A DNA stretch of 20,834 nt from a virus: positions 1-20,834 of the IMG/VR virus record IMGVR_UViG_3300050821_002691; one strand, given 5' to 3'. Position numbers and translations under genes: made by a program. Each line of letters opens with the position of its first letter. Position 1 is the first letter of the stretch. Under the pieces are notes generated by a model. That model searched no databases. It worked only from the letters and a program-made list of their open reading frames with translations, and was not told the origin of the DNA. This document shows, piece by piece, positions 5,565-12,999 of the stretch.

Positions 5565-7357
5565 CGCCTCTTCCCGCCGCTGTGCTCAAGCAACTTCGCG
5601 TAAACGTCGGGGTGTTTCTCTTCCAACTGCTTCATCATCGCCTCTTGCTTCGCTGCTTTCGCGCGTAATCTGGTTAGGATTATGTCGCGGTTCTGGAACG
5701 GCGCCTGCTCAATGTAGCTTTCAGGATCAACCACGCCGGCCTTCAACCCGTTCGTCAGAAGGTTCAGGTGATCATTGGCGAAGATAGGCGATGTGGTGTG
5801 GCCATCCACCACCACCCTCCCATCGTCTGGCACGTCGCCTAGAAGGAACGATGTGGCTTCGGGATGGTCTCTATCCGTCCAATAGTTGCGGCCGTCCTTA
5901 GCCTGCATGACGTGGAATTGCAGGTCTGCCGCTGAAGCGCACTGCCGTTCCGTGATCAGGGCACGATCGCCGATAGGAGCGCCGGCCGTCTTCATCATAG
6001 GATTGGCCTGCACGCCGGAGCGGACGCCAGTCTCGCCGCGCCCTGACAGCATGTTGTCGAAGCCGCTGATCATTTCCATGAGCTGGATGATCTTGTCCAC
6101 CAAAGGCAACGCCTCGGCGGGGAAATTCGGCGTCAGATCCTGTGCCGATCCTCCGGGGCCAAGGTTGAGGAACCCAGCTTGCCGCATCGCGTCATACTGT
6201 TCGTCGGTGATGCCGTCGCCAGTTAGGGCGAGGAACTTGTCCACCTGCAAGCCGAACAGACGACGGATGTCTGCGGCCGTCGTGGATAGGAAATCCTGGG
6301 GGGCGATCAGGTCTTGAATCTCAGACCGGCCCCAGATGCTTCCGTGGGTCTGGTTCGGCTGGATCAGCGTGTAGGGATGCAGACCGGAATCGCCTCCTGA
6401 GATTAGCAGGTTCGATCGGCGATATCTGGGCGCTATCAGGATATCAGGCTCGATGATCTGGATCGTGGTGTAGTCGTTCTCGCCCCACATCCATAGCTCG
6501 TGCATCATGACGCCCAGCGCGGCGTCCGTGGGACCGATGCCGCCGAAGGTCGGGTCCTGATTGAGTTGCACGATACCGCCGACCGTGGGCCTCGTGGGGC
6601 CGCCGATGCCGGTCTGGATTTGCGAGGTCGATAAGACTTGATGGAAGAAGCTGTTGTTGATGTCCGACGATGACCCCGGTGCAGCGTGCGTCATGATCCG
6701 GTCGAACAACTGCTTGGCGTCCGGCATGTGGTAGATGCGGCGCCACACCTCTGGCATCGTCAGATAGATCGTCTCGACCATCGCGGACTGGGCATCAAGG
6801 CTGGCTACGGACGGTTTGTAGACGCCGAACTGCCACGGCATGATCAGGCCGCTGGAATAGACCGGAAGGCGGTCAGGACCTTCCTGACGGACGCCCTGCT
6901 TGAGGATCGCCGCGCCGTATTTAAGGCTCTCGAATACGCCCTGAGCGAATAGGATATCAGTGTTGGTTCGCTCCCATGAGCGGGATACCAGACGCGCAGA
7001 CACCGCGCCACGTTGCAGGATTTGATCGCCGTATTCGTTCTCGAAATCCATCGCGAAGCGGATTTCGGTGGGAGAGAACAGAAGCGACGAGAGGCGGTCC
7101 ACCATCCGGTAGAGCAGGTTGAGCAGCGAGCGGGAGCCGTCCGAGCGGCCGGTCTCAATGACTTGGTTGAGGGATCGGTAGTAGGCCGCGCGAGCCGCAG
7201 AATCGGACCGGCACGTCTCGATGATCTTGATGCACTCTCGGACGAGTTGTCGGTTGTCGGATGGAAGTTCGACGAAGGCTTCTGGACGGCTCGCCATGGA
7301 TTTCTGGCGGCGACGCTCTCCGAAGGGGATGATTTCGGCGGTTTGGGTGGCGCTCAT
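5561..7357 (-). CDS. Portal protein
   Basis: A 598-residue protein with the features of phage portals. The N-terminal region has RSLLNLLYRMVDRLSSLLFS, the middle has KYGAAILKQGV and a large beta-rich wing, and the third quarter has a helical stem/crown (PLVDKIIQLMEMISGFDNML). The Ala/Lys/Glu-rich C-terminal tail (AKAAKQEAMMKQLEEKHPD) resembles portal crown ends. Portals form the dodecameric ring through which the terminase pumps DNA. ATG 7357 is chosen because it forms an ATGA overlap with the upstream stop; an in-frame GTG at 7393 would overlap the neighbour by 40 bases. The gene lies five small genes after the terminase, consistent with a head-packaging module. Its stop overlaps that of the plus-strand methyltransferase. 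Confidence 0.85.
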   Translation of the reverse strand: MSATQTAEIIPFGERRRQKSMASRPEAFVELPSDNRQLVRECIKIIETCRSDSAARAAYYRSLNQVIETGRSDGSRSLLNLLYRMVDRLSSLLFSPTEIRFAMDFENEYGDQILQRGAVSARLVSRSWERTNTDILFAQGVFESLKYGAAILKQGVRQEGPDRLPVYSSGLIMPWQFGVYKPSVASLDAQSAMVETIYLTMPEVWRRIYHMPDAKQLFDRIMTHAAPGSSSDINNSFFHQVLSTSQIQTGIGGPTRPTVGGIVQLNQDPTFGGIGPTDAALGVMMHELWMWGENDYTTIQIIEPDILIAPRYRRSNLLISGGDSGLHPYTLIQPNQTHGSIWGRSEIQDLIAPQDFLSTTAADIRRLFGLQVDKFLALTGDGITDEQYDAMRQAGFLNLGPGGSAQDLTPNFPAEALPLVDKIIQLMEMISGFDNMLSGRGETGVRSGVQANPMMKTAGAPIGDRALITERQCASAADLQFHVMQAKDGRNYWTDRDHPEATSFLLGDVPDDGRVVVDGHTTSPIFANDHLNLLTNGLKAGVVDPESYIEQAPFQNRDIILTRLRAKAAKQEAMMKQLEEKHPDVYAKLLEHSGGKRR

Positions 7358-7650
7358 GCTGGTATAGCGATCCGCACATCGCCATAAGGCCACGTCAAAC
7401 TTGCGATGGTATCATACACATAGCTACCTGGGCCGAATTCATGCCACGCGCCAGTTTGTGGGTCTTGCCTGCAAAAACCAAGCTTACCAATCGGCACCAT
7501 GGAATGGAATTCAGTCCATGGAACCCATAAAAACGGGGATGACACATGCCGGGCTACCGGCATGAGGCGACCGAACTCAGGGGCACGTAAGATAGTCGGC
7601 GTAGCTAGAGACGCCCCTAAACCAGCCAACAAACCTCGGCGACCAATCAT
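7354..7650 (-). CDS. Small protein with Tat-like N-terminal signal
   Basis: A 98-residue protein whose N terminus (MIGRRGLLAGLGASLATPTI) combines a twin-arginine pair, a mildly hydrophobic run of about 14 residues and a Pro/Arg-containing end. This resembles a Tat signal sequence, though the core is short. The remainder is rich in Trp, Pro, Phe and Gly with a single Cys. It starts at ATG 7650 (ATGA overlap with the upstream gene) and ends in an ATGA overlap with the portal start. No family recognised. A periplasmic destination is unusual for a gene between terminase and portal; the motif could also be coincidental and the protein a virion component. Confidence 0.6.
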   Translation of the reverse strand: MIGRRGLLAGLGASLATPTILRAPEFGRLMPVARHVSSPFLWVPWTEFHSMVPIGKLGFCRQDPQTGAWHEFGPGSYVYDTIASLTWPYGDVRIAIPA

Positions 7651-8264
7651 CGGACCCGCACCCTATAACCCGGTTGCGTCGTCTCCAACGCCGGCACCGA
7701 CGATACCTTGTGCCCGACATGCCGTGGGTCAGCCGTATTCTGCACATGCGCCTCTCTAACCGCCTTCTGGGTCCGCGCGCCCATGTTGGGGAACGGGCCT
7801 TGGGAGACGGGTCCAGAGTAGCCTACACCCTGGCCGCCCTGAAACCCAAACATTCCTGGGGGGGCCGCTGTCATCAGACGGGAGATGTCGTTTTGGACCG
7901 GCACGTCGGACGTGTCGCCAGCGCGTAGGCCGTCCTTCATGTCGCCGAGCTTCATTGAGTTTGCGTCGGCTGTGTCCAGGCCGAATTGCTCCTGGGCCTT
8001 CTGGGCGCGAAACTCGGCGCCGGCCTCCATTTCACGATGCAGGTTATCCACTACTCCCTTGATAGATAACGCAATATGCGGGGACGTGACGGCGGGGATG
8101 GGTTCCTCGTCCTCTGAATCGAGTCCGCATTTGGGGCAGTAGCGTGGGACCGGATCGTGCTCCAAGCTTGGGTGCGCCAGGTGAGTGAACTGGTGGGGGG
8201 CGCGTAGCGATGGATTGCGCTGATCGGGGTTGCCAGGGCAGGCGAAGGTGTAGGCTTTGGTCAT
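7647..8264 (-). CDS. Hypothetical protein with zinc-ribbon knuckle
   Basis: A 205-residue protein. The start is ATG 8264 (ATGA overlap with the upstream stop) rather than the upstream in-frame start at 8363, which would overlap the neighbour by 100 bases. The N-terminal MTKAYTFACPGNPDQRNPSL contains one Cys; a CPKCG knuckle lies near residue 45 and is followed by an acidic patch (LDSEDEE). The middle is a charged helix (REMEAGAEFRAQKAQEQFG). The C terminus is Gly/Pro/Gln-rich (GFQGGQGVGYSGPVSQGPFP), as in many virion-associated proteins. It could bind zinc. It lies between terminase and portal in the coupled head operon. No family name can be given. Confidence 0.6.
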   Translation of the reverse strand: MTKAYTFACPGNPDQRNPSLRAPHQFTHLAHPSLEHDPVPRYCPKCGLDSEDEEPIPAVTSPHIALSIKGVVDNLHREMEAGAEFRAQKAQEQFGLDTADANSMKLGDMKDGLRAGDTSDVPVQNDISRLMTAAPPGMFGFQGGQGVGYSGPVSQGPFPNMGARTQKAVREAHVQNTADPRHVGHKVSSVPALETTQPGYRVRVR

Positions 8265-8518
8265 GACGGCAACCACTCCCCAATCCAGTAGGCCGCGTCC
8301 GGCGTCGGCCACAGACGAACGGCATCCGTAGCCACTCGGGCAAAGCTGGTCGGGATACCCCACCTGTCGGAGTCAGGCAGTTTAGTTGGCTGGCGGGGAC
8401 TAAGCTCCTGCCACATATCAACGCCAAGTAGCAACACGAACAGCCTCGGGTTGCCCGCAGGATTGACCGGATGTTCTGGCTTACCTCGCTCCGTTTCCAC
8501 GACGGTCCAATGGGTCAC
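8261..8518 (-). CDS. Hypothetical protein
   Basis: An 85-residue protein starting at GTG 8518, which overlaps the stop of the 31-residue membrane ORF (GTGA) and has GGAGG five bases upstream. This is better than the in-frame GTG at 8530, which sits inside that ribosome-binding site. The sequence begins MTHWTVVETERGKPEHP, has a hydrophobic strand (RLFVLLLGVDMW) near the middle and ends with a Trp-rich segment (AAYWIGEWLPS). No domain recognised. It ends in an ATGA overlap with the next gene. Confidence 0.6.
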   Translation of the reverse strand: MTHWTVVETERGKPEHPVNPAGNPRLFVLLLGVDMWQELSPRQPTKLPDSDRWGIPTSFARVATDAVRLWPTPDAAYWIGEWLPS

Positions 8519-8610
8519 CCTTTCCTCCACAGATCAATCGCAGCGGGCGCCAACACGATCGCCGCACCCACACCTACCGACAGAAGAGACCACACCAACA
8601 GACCTACCAT
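8515..8610 (-). CDS. 31-residue single-pass membrane peptide
   Basis: A very short gene found by tiling. ATG 8610 overlaps the stop region of the upstream gene (8604-8960) and has AAGGGG six bases upstream; its TGA overlaps the next GTG start (GTGA, 8515-8518). It encodes mostly one hydrophobic helix (VGLLVWSLLSVGVGAAIVLA) followed by PAAIDLWRKG with a basic end. The precise fit at both ends, a good ribosome-binding site and a coherent transmembrane composition argue that it is real. The role is unknown; small phage membrane peptides are often accessory. Confidence 0.62.
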   Translation of the reverse strand: MVGLLVWSLLSVGVGAAIVLAPAAIDLWRKG

Positions 8611-8960
8611 ACGCACCCCTTCACCGAGTATTCGCCGACATCAGCGGGCGGCGGACCAAGGCGCACGATGCACATCCCGTGATGCTTTAGCGCCAACATG
8701 GCGCATAGCGCCGCCTTGACGTGCTCGATCGTGACGTGAGGCGGATCGCCGACCACACCGACTGGCGCGACGCCAGCCATCCTCATCCCCATGGCAAGCG
8801 TCCACAGAGGCGCGTCCACGGCGCGAAGGTCCGCGCGAACGATTGGTTGGTTGGCGTCGAAGTTCTGGCACCAAGGAACGCGGCAGAAGTCTCCGGTCGG
8901 GTACCTGCATCTCTCTCGGTCATACTTGCCGACAAACGGACAGGCGGTAGGCCCGATCAT
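8604..8960 (-). CDS. Cysteine-rich hypothetical protein downstream of terminase
   Basis: A 118-residue protein with several cysteines in the N-terminal part (C7, C18, C27 and C31, ending in a CRVPWC pair), which suggests a zinc- or iron-binding cluster. A small alpha/beta-like middle follows (ADLRAVDAPLWTLAMGMRMA), then a His/Cys-containing C terminus. ATG 8960 overlaps the terminase stop (ATGA) and has GGAGG eight bases upstream. Its place right after the terminase is where accessory packaging proteins sit, but no family is recognised. Confidence 0.58.
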   Translation of the reverse strand: MIGPTACPFVGKYDRERCRYPTGDFCRVPWCQNFDANQPIVRADLRAVDAPLWTLAMGMRMAGVAPVGVVGDPPHVTIEHVKAALCAMLALKHHGMCIVRLGPPPADVGEYSVKGCVW

Positions 8961-10873
8961 CGTCCAGACCTCCAGCTCTGCTTGCGAGCCGCCTGCAATG
9001 CTCTACGGCGTGCGACAGATTGTCCGCCGAGGAAGCTTTCAAACTGATTCTGGTTATACATCTGAAACTGATCCTGGATAGATAGGCGGCGCCTTGCCGT
9101 CTCGAACTCTCTGGTGCGCTTTGCTGTGATCAGACCACGACGGGCGCGTTCGTCCCACGCTCGGACGCCCAACGCCAATGAAAATACCCGATCGTCTTTA
9201 GCCGAACCTTGAGCCTCAATAGAGTCTCCATCTCGCGCAACGGTTCGCATTTCCTCCAGCGTGTCTTGCGATCGGACTCGGAGCATTCCGTTATTGGTGA
9301 AGTCTCTAAGACGCTCGAAGATAGCTACCTTCAACTGCTGAGTCGTTTTCCACATGTACGCCTGACCTTGCGACATACTATCCGATCGCGTGTAGATATA
9401 GTTCCGCACATTCTGCTGAATGCGCGCTAGACCGCGTTCTTCGCCGGTCTTGCCGAAATATCCAAACCGCAATTGATGGCGTAGACTGGTTAGCTCCCGC
9501 CACGTCGCCTCACCAGGGCCGTTGATCTCCACGATACGATAGACCTCAGACTTGTCGCCGGCATACCAGCCTTCCAGCGAGGCGATGACCCACGCGAACT
9601 GTCGGCTATCGATCAGCGGCCACGCATACTCGGCCACTTGATCGATACCGTCGGCGAAGCAGCGGAGGACTTGGACGGCGCTGCGGTCGTTATATTCGCT
9701 GTGGCCGAACGCAACGTCGGCGGCTACGACGTAGACTGATTCCTCGACAGGCTCTTCCCAGACTTTTAGTTGCGTTGAGCGGGCGTTAGGGGATGGGAAG
9801 ACGCGGAAATCGGTGAACTCCGTGCCGGTTACGTAAGAATAAGTTTTGTATTTCCGGCTGACGTTCTTAGACGACTGGTCCGTAAGACTCTGTGGATCAA
9901 AGAATACTGATCCTGTTTGCTGAAAGCTCTCTTGTTCAGTCCAAGGCTGTTCCTGGACTCGTTCCGATGTCCCAGTAAAATCTGGATCAGCGTCGCCATC
10001 TGTGGACGCGGCGGGGTTCATCTCTCGCCTTATCCACGCGAGTTGCTCTGGCGTGATCTCATGTCCATACTGCGCCTTAACGGCGCGTATCTTCATAATT
10101 TCGTCTTTGGTGCAGGGTGGCGTGCCGTATCTTTCGAAGTCTGGCTCGTCTCGTTCAATTAACTGCCTATTGTGACTCCACCATCCGCAGAACAATCTAA
10201 CACATCCCGAGTCATTGGCAGCTTCGGTCCAGCATTCATGCCAGTAATTAAATCCTCGCGCGGTCGACTCGTCGACGAACAGACGGTTCGGATTGGTTCT
10301 GGCCATAGAATGCCGGAAGGACTCCATCCCAGCAATGTTGCCGTAATTCGACAACTCAGAACGGTGCGCCATCGCTATAGCGGAACCCGCACCCAGCGCG
10401 TTGCCACCTTTTGACTCTTTTACGCCAGCAGCCACCAGATTGACGCGAGACCTGTTGTCAAGCGTCAAAGCGTATCTATTATCGCCGACTTTACGTGGAA
10501 ACTTGAACTTTTCTGGTAGACGTTCTAGCATGTCTATCAACTCAGCACGAGCATCTGTTAGGTGAGCCGTGCTATCAAAGCACAAAGTACCAGTCATCGG
10601 AAACTTACCCAACCAGAACAGCATCAGTGCCCGGATAATGGTAGAGACGCCTAACTGTCGGCTCTTGAGCACGAGAAAATGGTGCTTATCGCGCCCCAGG
10701 CCCTCGAAGATGCCATCTATAACGGTCGTCTGCGCTCCGTATAGGTTGTCGCGGCTTAACTTCATCCACGACTCGGCGCTTTCTTTCGATTTTATTTCTA
10801 CAAAGGAAAGAAAGCTGTAGAACTGATGACGCACTTCATCGGCGTATTCTGGACTCCATCCTGACTTAGCCAT
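8957..10873 (-). CDS. Terminase large subunit
   Basis: A 638-residue DNA-packaging motor. The ATPase domain has the deviant Walker A KSRQLGVST (70-78), an SE pair at 172-173 in MAHRSELSNYG as the Walker B/catalytic-Glu candidate, and ESTARG (202-207) in the place of the coupling motif. The C-terminal RNase H-like nuclease is marked by VVAADVAFG with its Asp (about residue 390), EINGPGEATW, and KDDRVFSLALG with Asp. The protein cuts concatemeric DNA and pumps it through the portal encoded downstream. ATG 10873 overlaps the end of the HNH gene by eight bases (ATGGCTAA), with GAGG about ten bases upstream. I saw no clear small terminase nearby; the HTH protein at 20387-20596 or an unrecognised small gene could fill that role. 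Confidence 0.92.
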   Translation of the reverse strand: MAKSGWSPEYADEVRHQFYSFLSFVEIKSKESAESWMKLSRDNLYGAQTTVIDGIFEGLGRDKHHFLVLKSRQLGVSTIIRALMLFWLGKFPMTGTLCFDSTAHLTDARAELIDMLERLPEKFKFPRKVGDNRYALTLDNRSRVNLVAAGVKESKGGNALGAGSAIAMAHRSELSNYGNIAGMESFRHSMARTNPNRLFVDESTARGFNYWHECWTEAANDSGCVRLFCGWWSHNRQLIERDEPDFERYGTPPCTKDEIMKIRAVKAQYGHEITPEQLAWIRREMNPAASTDGDADPDFTGTSERVQEQPWTEQESFQQTGSVFFDPQSLTDQSSKNVSRKYKTYSYVTGTEFTDFRVFPSPNARSTQLKVWEEPVEESVYVVAADVAFGHSEYNDRSAVQVLRCFADGIDQVAEYAWPLIDSRQFAWVIASLEGWYAGDKSEVYRIVEINGPGEATWRELTSLRHQLRFGYFGKTGEERGLARIQQNVRNYIYTRSDSMSQGQAYMWKTTQQLKVAIFERLRDFTNNGMLRVRSQDTLEEMRTVARDGDSIEAQGSAKDDRVFSLALGVRAWDERARRGLITAKRTREFETARRRLSIQDQFQMYNQNQFESFLGGQSVARRRALQAARKQSWRSGR

Positions 10874-11720
10874 AGCGATTTGTCCTCACAGCGAGGTTCA
10901 TCGCTTCTTCTGCCGACCAACCCCGATCAACGATGCGGCTTCTTACTAGCTCATATTTCACGCCCTCTTTTTCTGCCGCCTGGGTGATAGTCATTCTCTC
11001 GCCTTTCCAATAGATGACCTGATTGTTCCTTCTGTTGTTCCCTTGTTGTTTTGTTGTAGCCCATCGACAATTTGACGGGCTATAGTTCTTATCGTTGTCG
11101 ATTTTATCTAAGCTATGGTTTGGCGTTGGGCGCCGCCCCATATCAGATAGAAACTGCGCATAGCCACCATCGCCACGCCACTGGTCGCATACGCCGATAC
11201 CTCTACCTCCATAGAGGTGGTATCCGCTGGCGCCTGAATGATAACATCTGGATATCATTGACTTATATGTAGCGAATTCTGGAGACCATTTCCCGCCAAC
11301 AGACTCTCCGTGCCTCGTATTTCTGGCGACCGTCAGTTCGCGCTTGTAGCAACCGCAACTTTCCGTGTTGCCAGATCGAAGGTTGTTTTGGGCAACCTGT
11401 ATTTCCTTGCCGCACGAGCACCTACACATCCACTCTCTAATTCGGCCATTAGGCACTGGGCCGACGCACCAAAGAACCGTAAGGCGCCCATAGACATCAC
11501 CTATAAGATCGAGCAGTAACTCTGGCTTCCTGGGTTTTTTAGGAGCGCACCCGCAACTTTGGGTATTCCCAGACTTCAGGTTGTTGGCACCCGTGACGTA
11601 CTCTTTGCCGCAATCGCAGCGACAGTGCCACATAGTTCTATATCTTGGCCCGGATGGAGCTTTACTCACAGCAGTCAAAAGGCCGAACCTCTGCCCTGAT
11701 ATATCATCCCACTTTTGCAT
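10866..11720 (-). CDS. HNH endonuclease with two Cys4 modules
   Basis: A 284-residue protein. Two zinc-binding modules of the same design come first: C33-x-C35-x-C37-GK ... SCGC (C56, C58), and C99-x-C101-x-C103-GK ... SCGC (C122, C124); each ends in NNL(K/R)SGNT(Q/E)SCGC. Then come YGGRGIGVCDQW, SLDKIDNDKNYSPSNCRWAT and NNRRNN, the HNH nuclease core known from many phage and intron endonucleases. The C terminus (MTITQAAEKEGVKYELVRSR) resembles a NUMOD-type helix-turn-helix for DNA recognition. The start is ATG 11720, whose A is shared with the TGA of the upstream gene. It ends inside the terminase start. It is probably a free-standing homing endonuclease next to the terminase; a packaging-linked HNH nickase is an alternative. 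Codons look more AT-rich than in the neighbours. Confidence 0.85.
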   Translation of the reverse strand: MQKWDDISGQRFGLLTAVSKAPSGPRYRTMWHCRCDCGKEYVTGANNLKSGNTQSCGCAPKKPRKPELLLDLIGDVYGRLTVLWCVGPVPNGRIREWMCRCSCGKEIQVAQNNLRSGNTESCGCYKRELTVARNTRHGESVGGKWSPEFATYKSMISRCYHSGASGYHLYGGRGIGVCDQWRGDGGYAQFLSDMGRRPTPNHSLDKIDNDKNYSPSNCRWATTKQQGNNRRNNQVIYWKGERMTITQAAEKEGVKYELVRSRIVDRGWSAEEAMNLAVRTNRYG

Positions 11721-11953
11721 CAATACTCGCCCCACACATGAATGTCGCCGACCTTCTGGATGGCCTCAACAAACTCCGACCACGGGCCTTCTGGATCGAC
11801 CACGGCCATAGCTTCCAACTTCGGCAAGTCAGTTTCCGTCATATCGAGGGGGAAGCGGCCGAACGCAGCCTTAATCTGCGCCACAACACGAGACTGCCCG
11901 CGAACCCTTGTGCCGTCAGACTTTACTGGCTGCCAGTGGATGCCAACGCTCAC
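11720..11953 (-). CDS. Hypothetical protein
   Basis: A 77-residue protein starting at GTG 11953 (GTGA overlap, with GGGAGG close upstream) and ending at a TGATG junction with the HNH gene. It begins MSVGIHWQPVKSDG, carries a basic helix (RVVAQIKAAFGRFP) and then an acidic helical part (LPKLEAMAVVDPEGPW). It looks like a compact, soluble alpha/beta protein. No family recognised, and no cysteines or membrane segments. Confidence 0.58.
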   Translation of the reverse strand: MSVGIHWQPVKSDGTRVRGQSRVVAQIKAAFGRFPLDMTETDLPKLEAMAVVDPEGPWSEFVEAIQKVGDIHVWGEY

Positions 11954-12231
11954 CGCCTCCCTCCCCCATACCCAAACCCACCGCCCTGAGCAGCTTGCTG
12001 ATTGGCCTCCGCCTCGGCAATCGCGATCTGGCTTTTCGTTGCTATCAGACTCCAGAACGCCGCAACATTAGGAGATCCGTCCAGAATCAGCGTCGCCTCA
12101 ACCTCCCCACCAGGCCCAACTATCACGAACGCGCCGGCAAATCCGTTGTCTCGGTTGGTTGTGATCTTGGCGGCCATCGCGAGGAACGGCGCTGCGTGGT
12201 CTGGGGGTGGGGGTGCGTCTAGGTCAGACAT
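11950..12231 (-). CDS. Hypothetical protein with Gly-rich tail
   Basis: A 93-residue protein. Three start codons stand in a row (GTG 12237, ATG 12234, ATG 12231). I choose 12231 because it makes the eight-base ATGTCTGA overlap seen at other junctions here. The N terminus is Asp/Pro-rich, the middle has a beta-like segment (GAFVIVGPGGEVEATLILDG), then comes an Ala/Gln-rich helix and a GGGFGYGGGRR tail. No family recognised. Confidence 0.56.
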   Translation of the reverse strand: MSDLDAPPPPDHAAPFLAMAAKITTNRDNGFAGAFVIVGPGGEVEATLILDGSPNVAAFWSLIATKSQIAIAEAEANQQAAQGGGFGYGGGRR

Positions 12232-12541
12232 CATCACATCCAGTCTGCGGCTCGATGAGCCAGTCCGGCCTTTCTAGTTCAAAGTCACCAAACCCGATAG
12301 CAATCGCAAGAAGGGCCGCATTGACAGCGTGTCGCATCGCTTCCTCTGGCGTTCCGCCGTAGCGCCGGAAGAGCGGTTTTGTAGTGCTGGATGAGGAAGT
12401 CAGGTCTGCGTTAACTGTGCAGTAGCTAAGGCATCCCGGAGCGTGGACGTTCGCGAAAAACCTCCCGTCGTCGCAACTTCGCAACAACCATTCCCATCCG
12501 GCCGGGACTCGCTTGATTTCGGCGATCAGACCATCAGACAC
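12224..12541 (-). CDS. Hypothetical protein
   Basis: A 105-residue protein starting at GTG 12541, with a perfect AGGAGG six bases upstream. The start overlaps the preceding gene by eight bases (GTGTCTGA). It begins MSDGLIAEIKRVPAGWEWLL, has three Cys in the middle, and a C-terminal helix (TPEEAMRHAVNAALLAIAIG) followed by an acidic end. The pattern of a short beta-sheet then a helix with 'GxTPEEAM' resembles small phage proteins of unknown role. Function not assignable. Confidence 0.6.
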   Translation of the reverse strand: MSDGLIAEIKRVPAGWEWLLRSCDDGRFFANVHAPGCLSYCTVNADLTSSSSTTKPLFRRYGGTPEEAMRHAVNAALLAIAIGFGDFELERPDWLIEPQTGCDDV

Positions 12542-12782
12542 GCCAAGCCTCCTGCGTAAATGTGCGCGTCGGATTGAACACCTTGCGGCGCTGCCAGAAC
12601 GGCTTCCGTCTGGTGCGCGCCAGCGATCTAAGTTCAGGCAGCGGATAGCGCCACCTTGGGCCGCGCCATAGACACCAGAAGTCTCGTGGGTTCACGATAG
12701 CGAAGTCTGGCCGTTCGCTACCGGATACTGCGGTAACGTTGGCTAGCAGTTCGATGATAGTCTTTTGGCTGACGTCAGACAC
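12534..12782 (-). CDS. Hypothetical protein, basic Trp/Arg-rich C terminus
   Basis: An 82-residue protein starting at GTG 12782, which overlaps the upstream stop by eight bases (GTGTCTGA). The N-terminal half looks like an alpha/beta fold (KTIIELLANVTAVSGSERPD). The C-terminal half is very basic and aromatic (WCLWRGPRWRYPLPELR, then TRRKPFWQRRK), which suggests nucleic-acid or membrane contact. No recognisable motif. Confidence 0.55.
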   Translation of the reverse strand: MSDVSQKTIIELLANVTAVSGSERPDFAIVNPRDFWCLWRGPRWRYPLPELRSLARTRRKPFWQRRKVFNPTRTFTQEAWRV

Positions 12783-12999
12783 TCTCTGCCGCCTCTTTGC
12801 TAGGGTAGATCAACGTCTCCCCGGCCATCATGACTGTATAAGCCTCCGGCCCGTAGGGATGCCGGCGAGGACCCGCGATTATCCGGCGCAACTCCGCCTC
12901 GGACTTCGGCCGAGCGGCATCGCTGGCCAGAGCGTGCCACTCAGTGTCTTTCCACTCGCCTGCCACGACGTAGGGCGGTAGTTCGGTAGCCTCGCTCAT
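12775..12999 (-). CDS. Hypothetical protein
   Basis: A 74-residue protein. ATG 12999 is chosen because it forms an ATGA overlap with the glycosyltransferase-like gene upstream; the in-frame start at 13029 would overlap more. It is acidic at the N terminus (MSEATELPPYVVAGEWKDTE) and carries PKSEAELRRIIAGPRRHPYG in the middle. No family recognised. Confidence 0.56.
   Translation of the reverse strand: MSEATELPPYVVAGEWKDTEWHALASDAARPKSEAELRRIIAGPRRHPYGPEAYTVMMAGETLIYPSKEAAESV

Noticed and set aside
7497-7521. Inverted repeat CCATGGA ... TCCATGG with 11-base spacer
   Set aside because: It lies within the coding part of the 98-residue gene with no nearby gene end or start; a 7-bp stem is short and no companion copy was noticed, so I do not call it regulatory.
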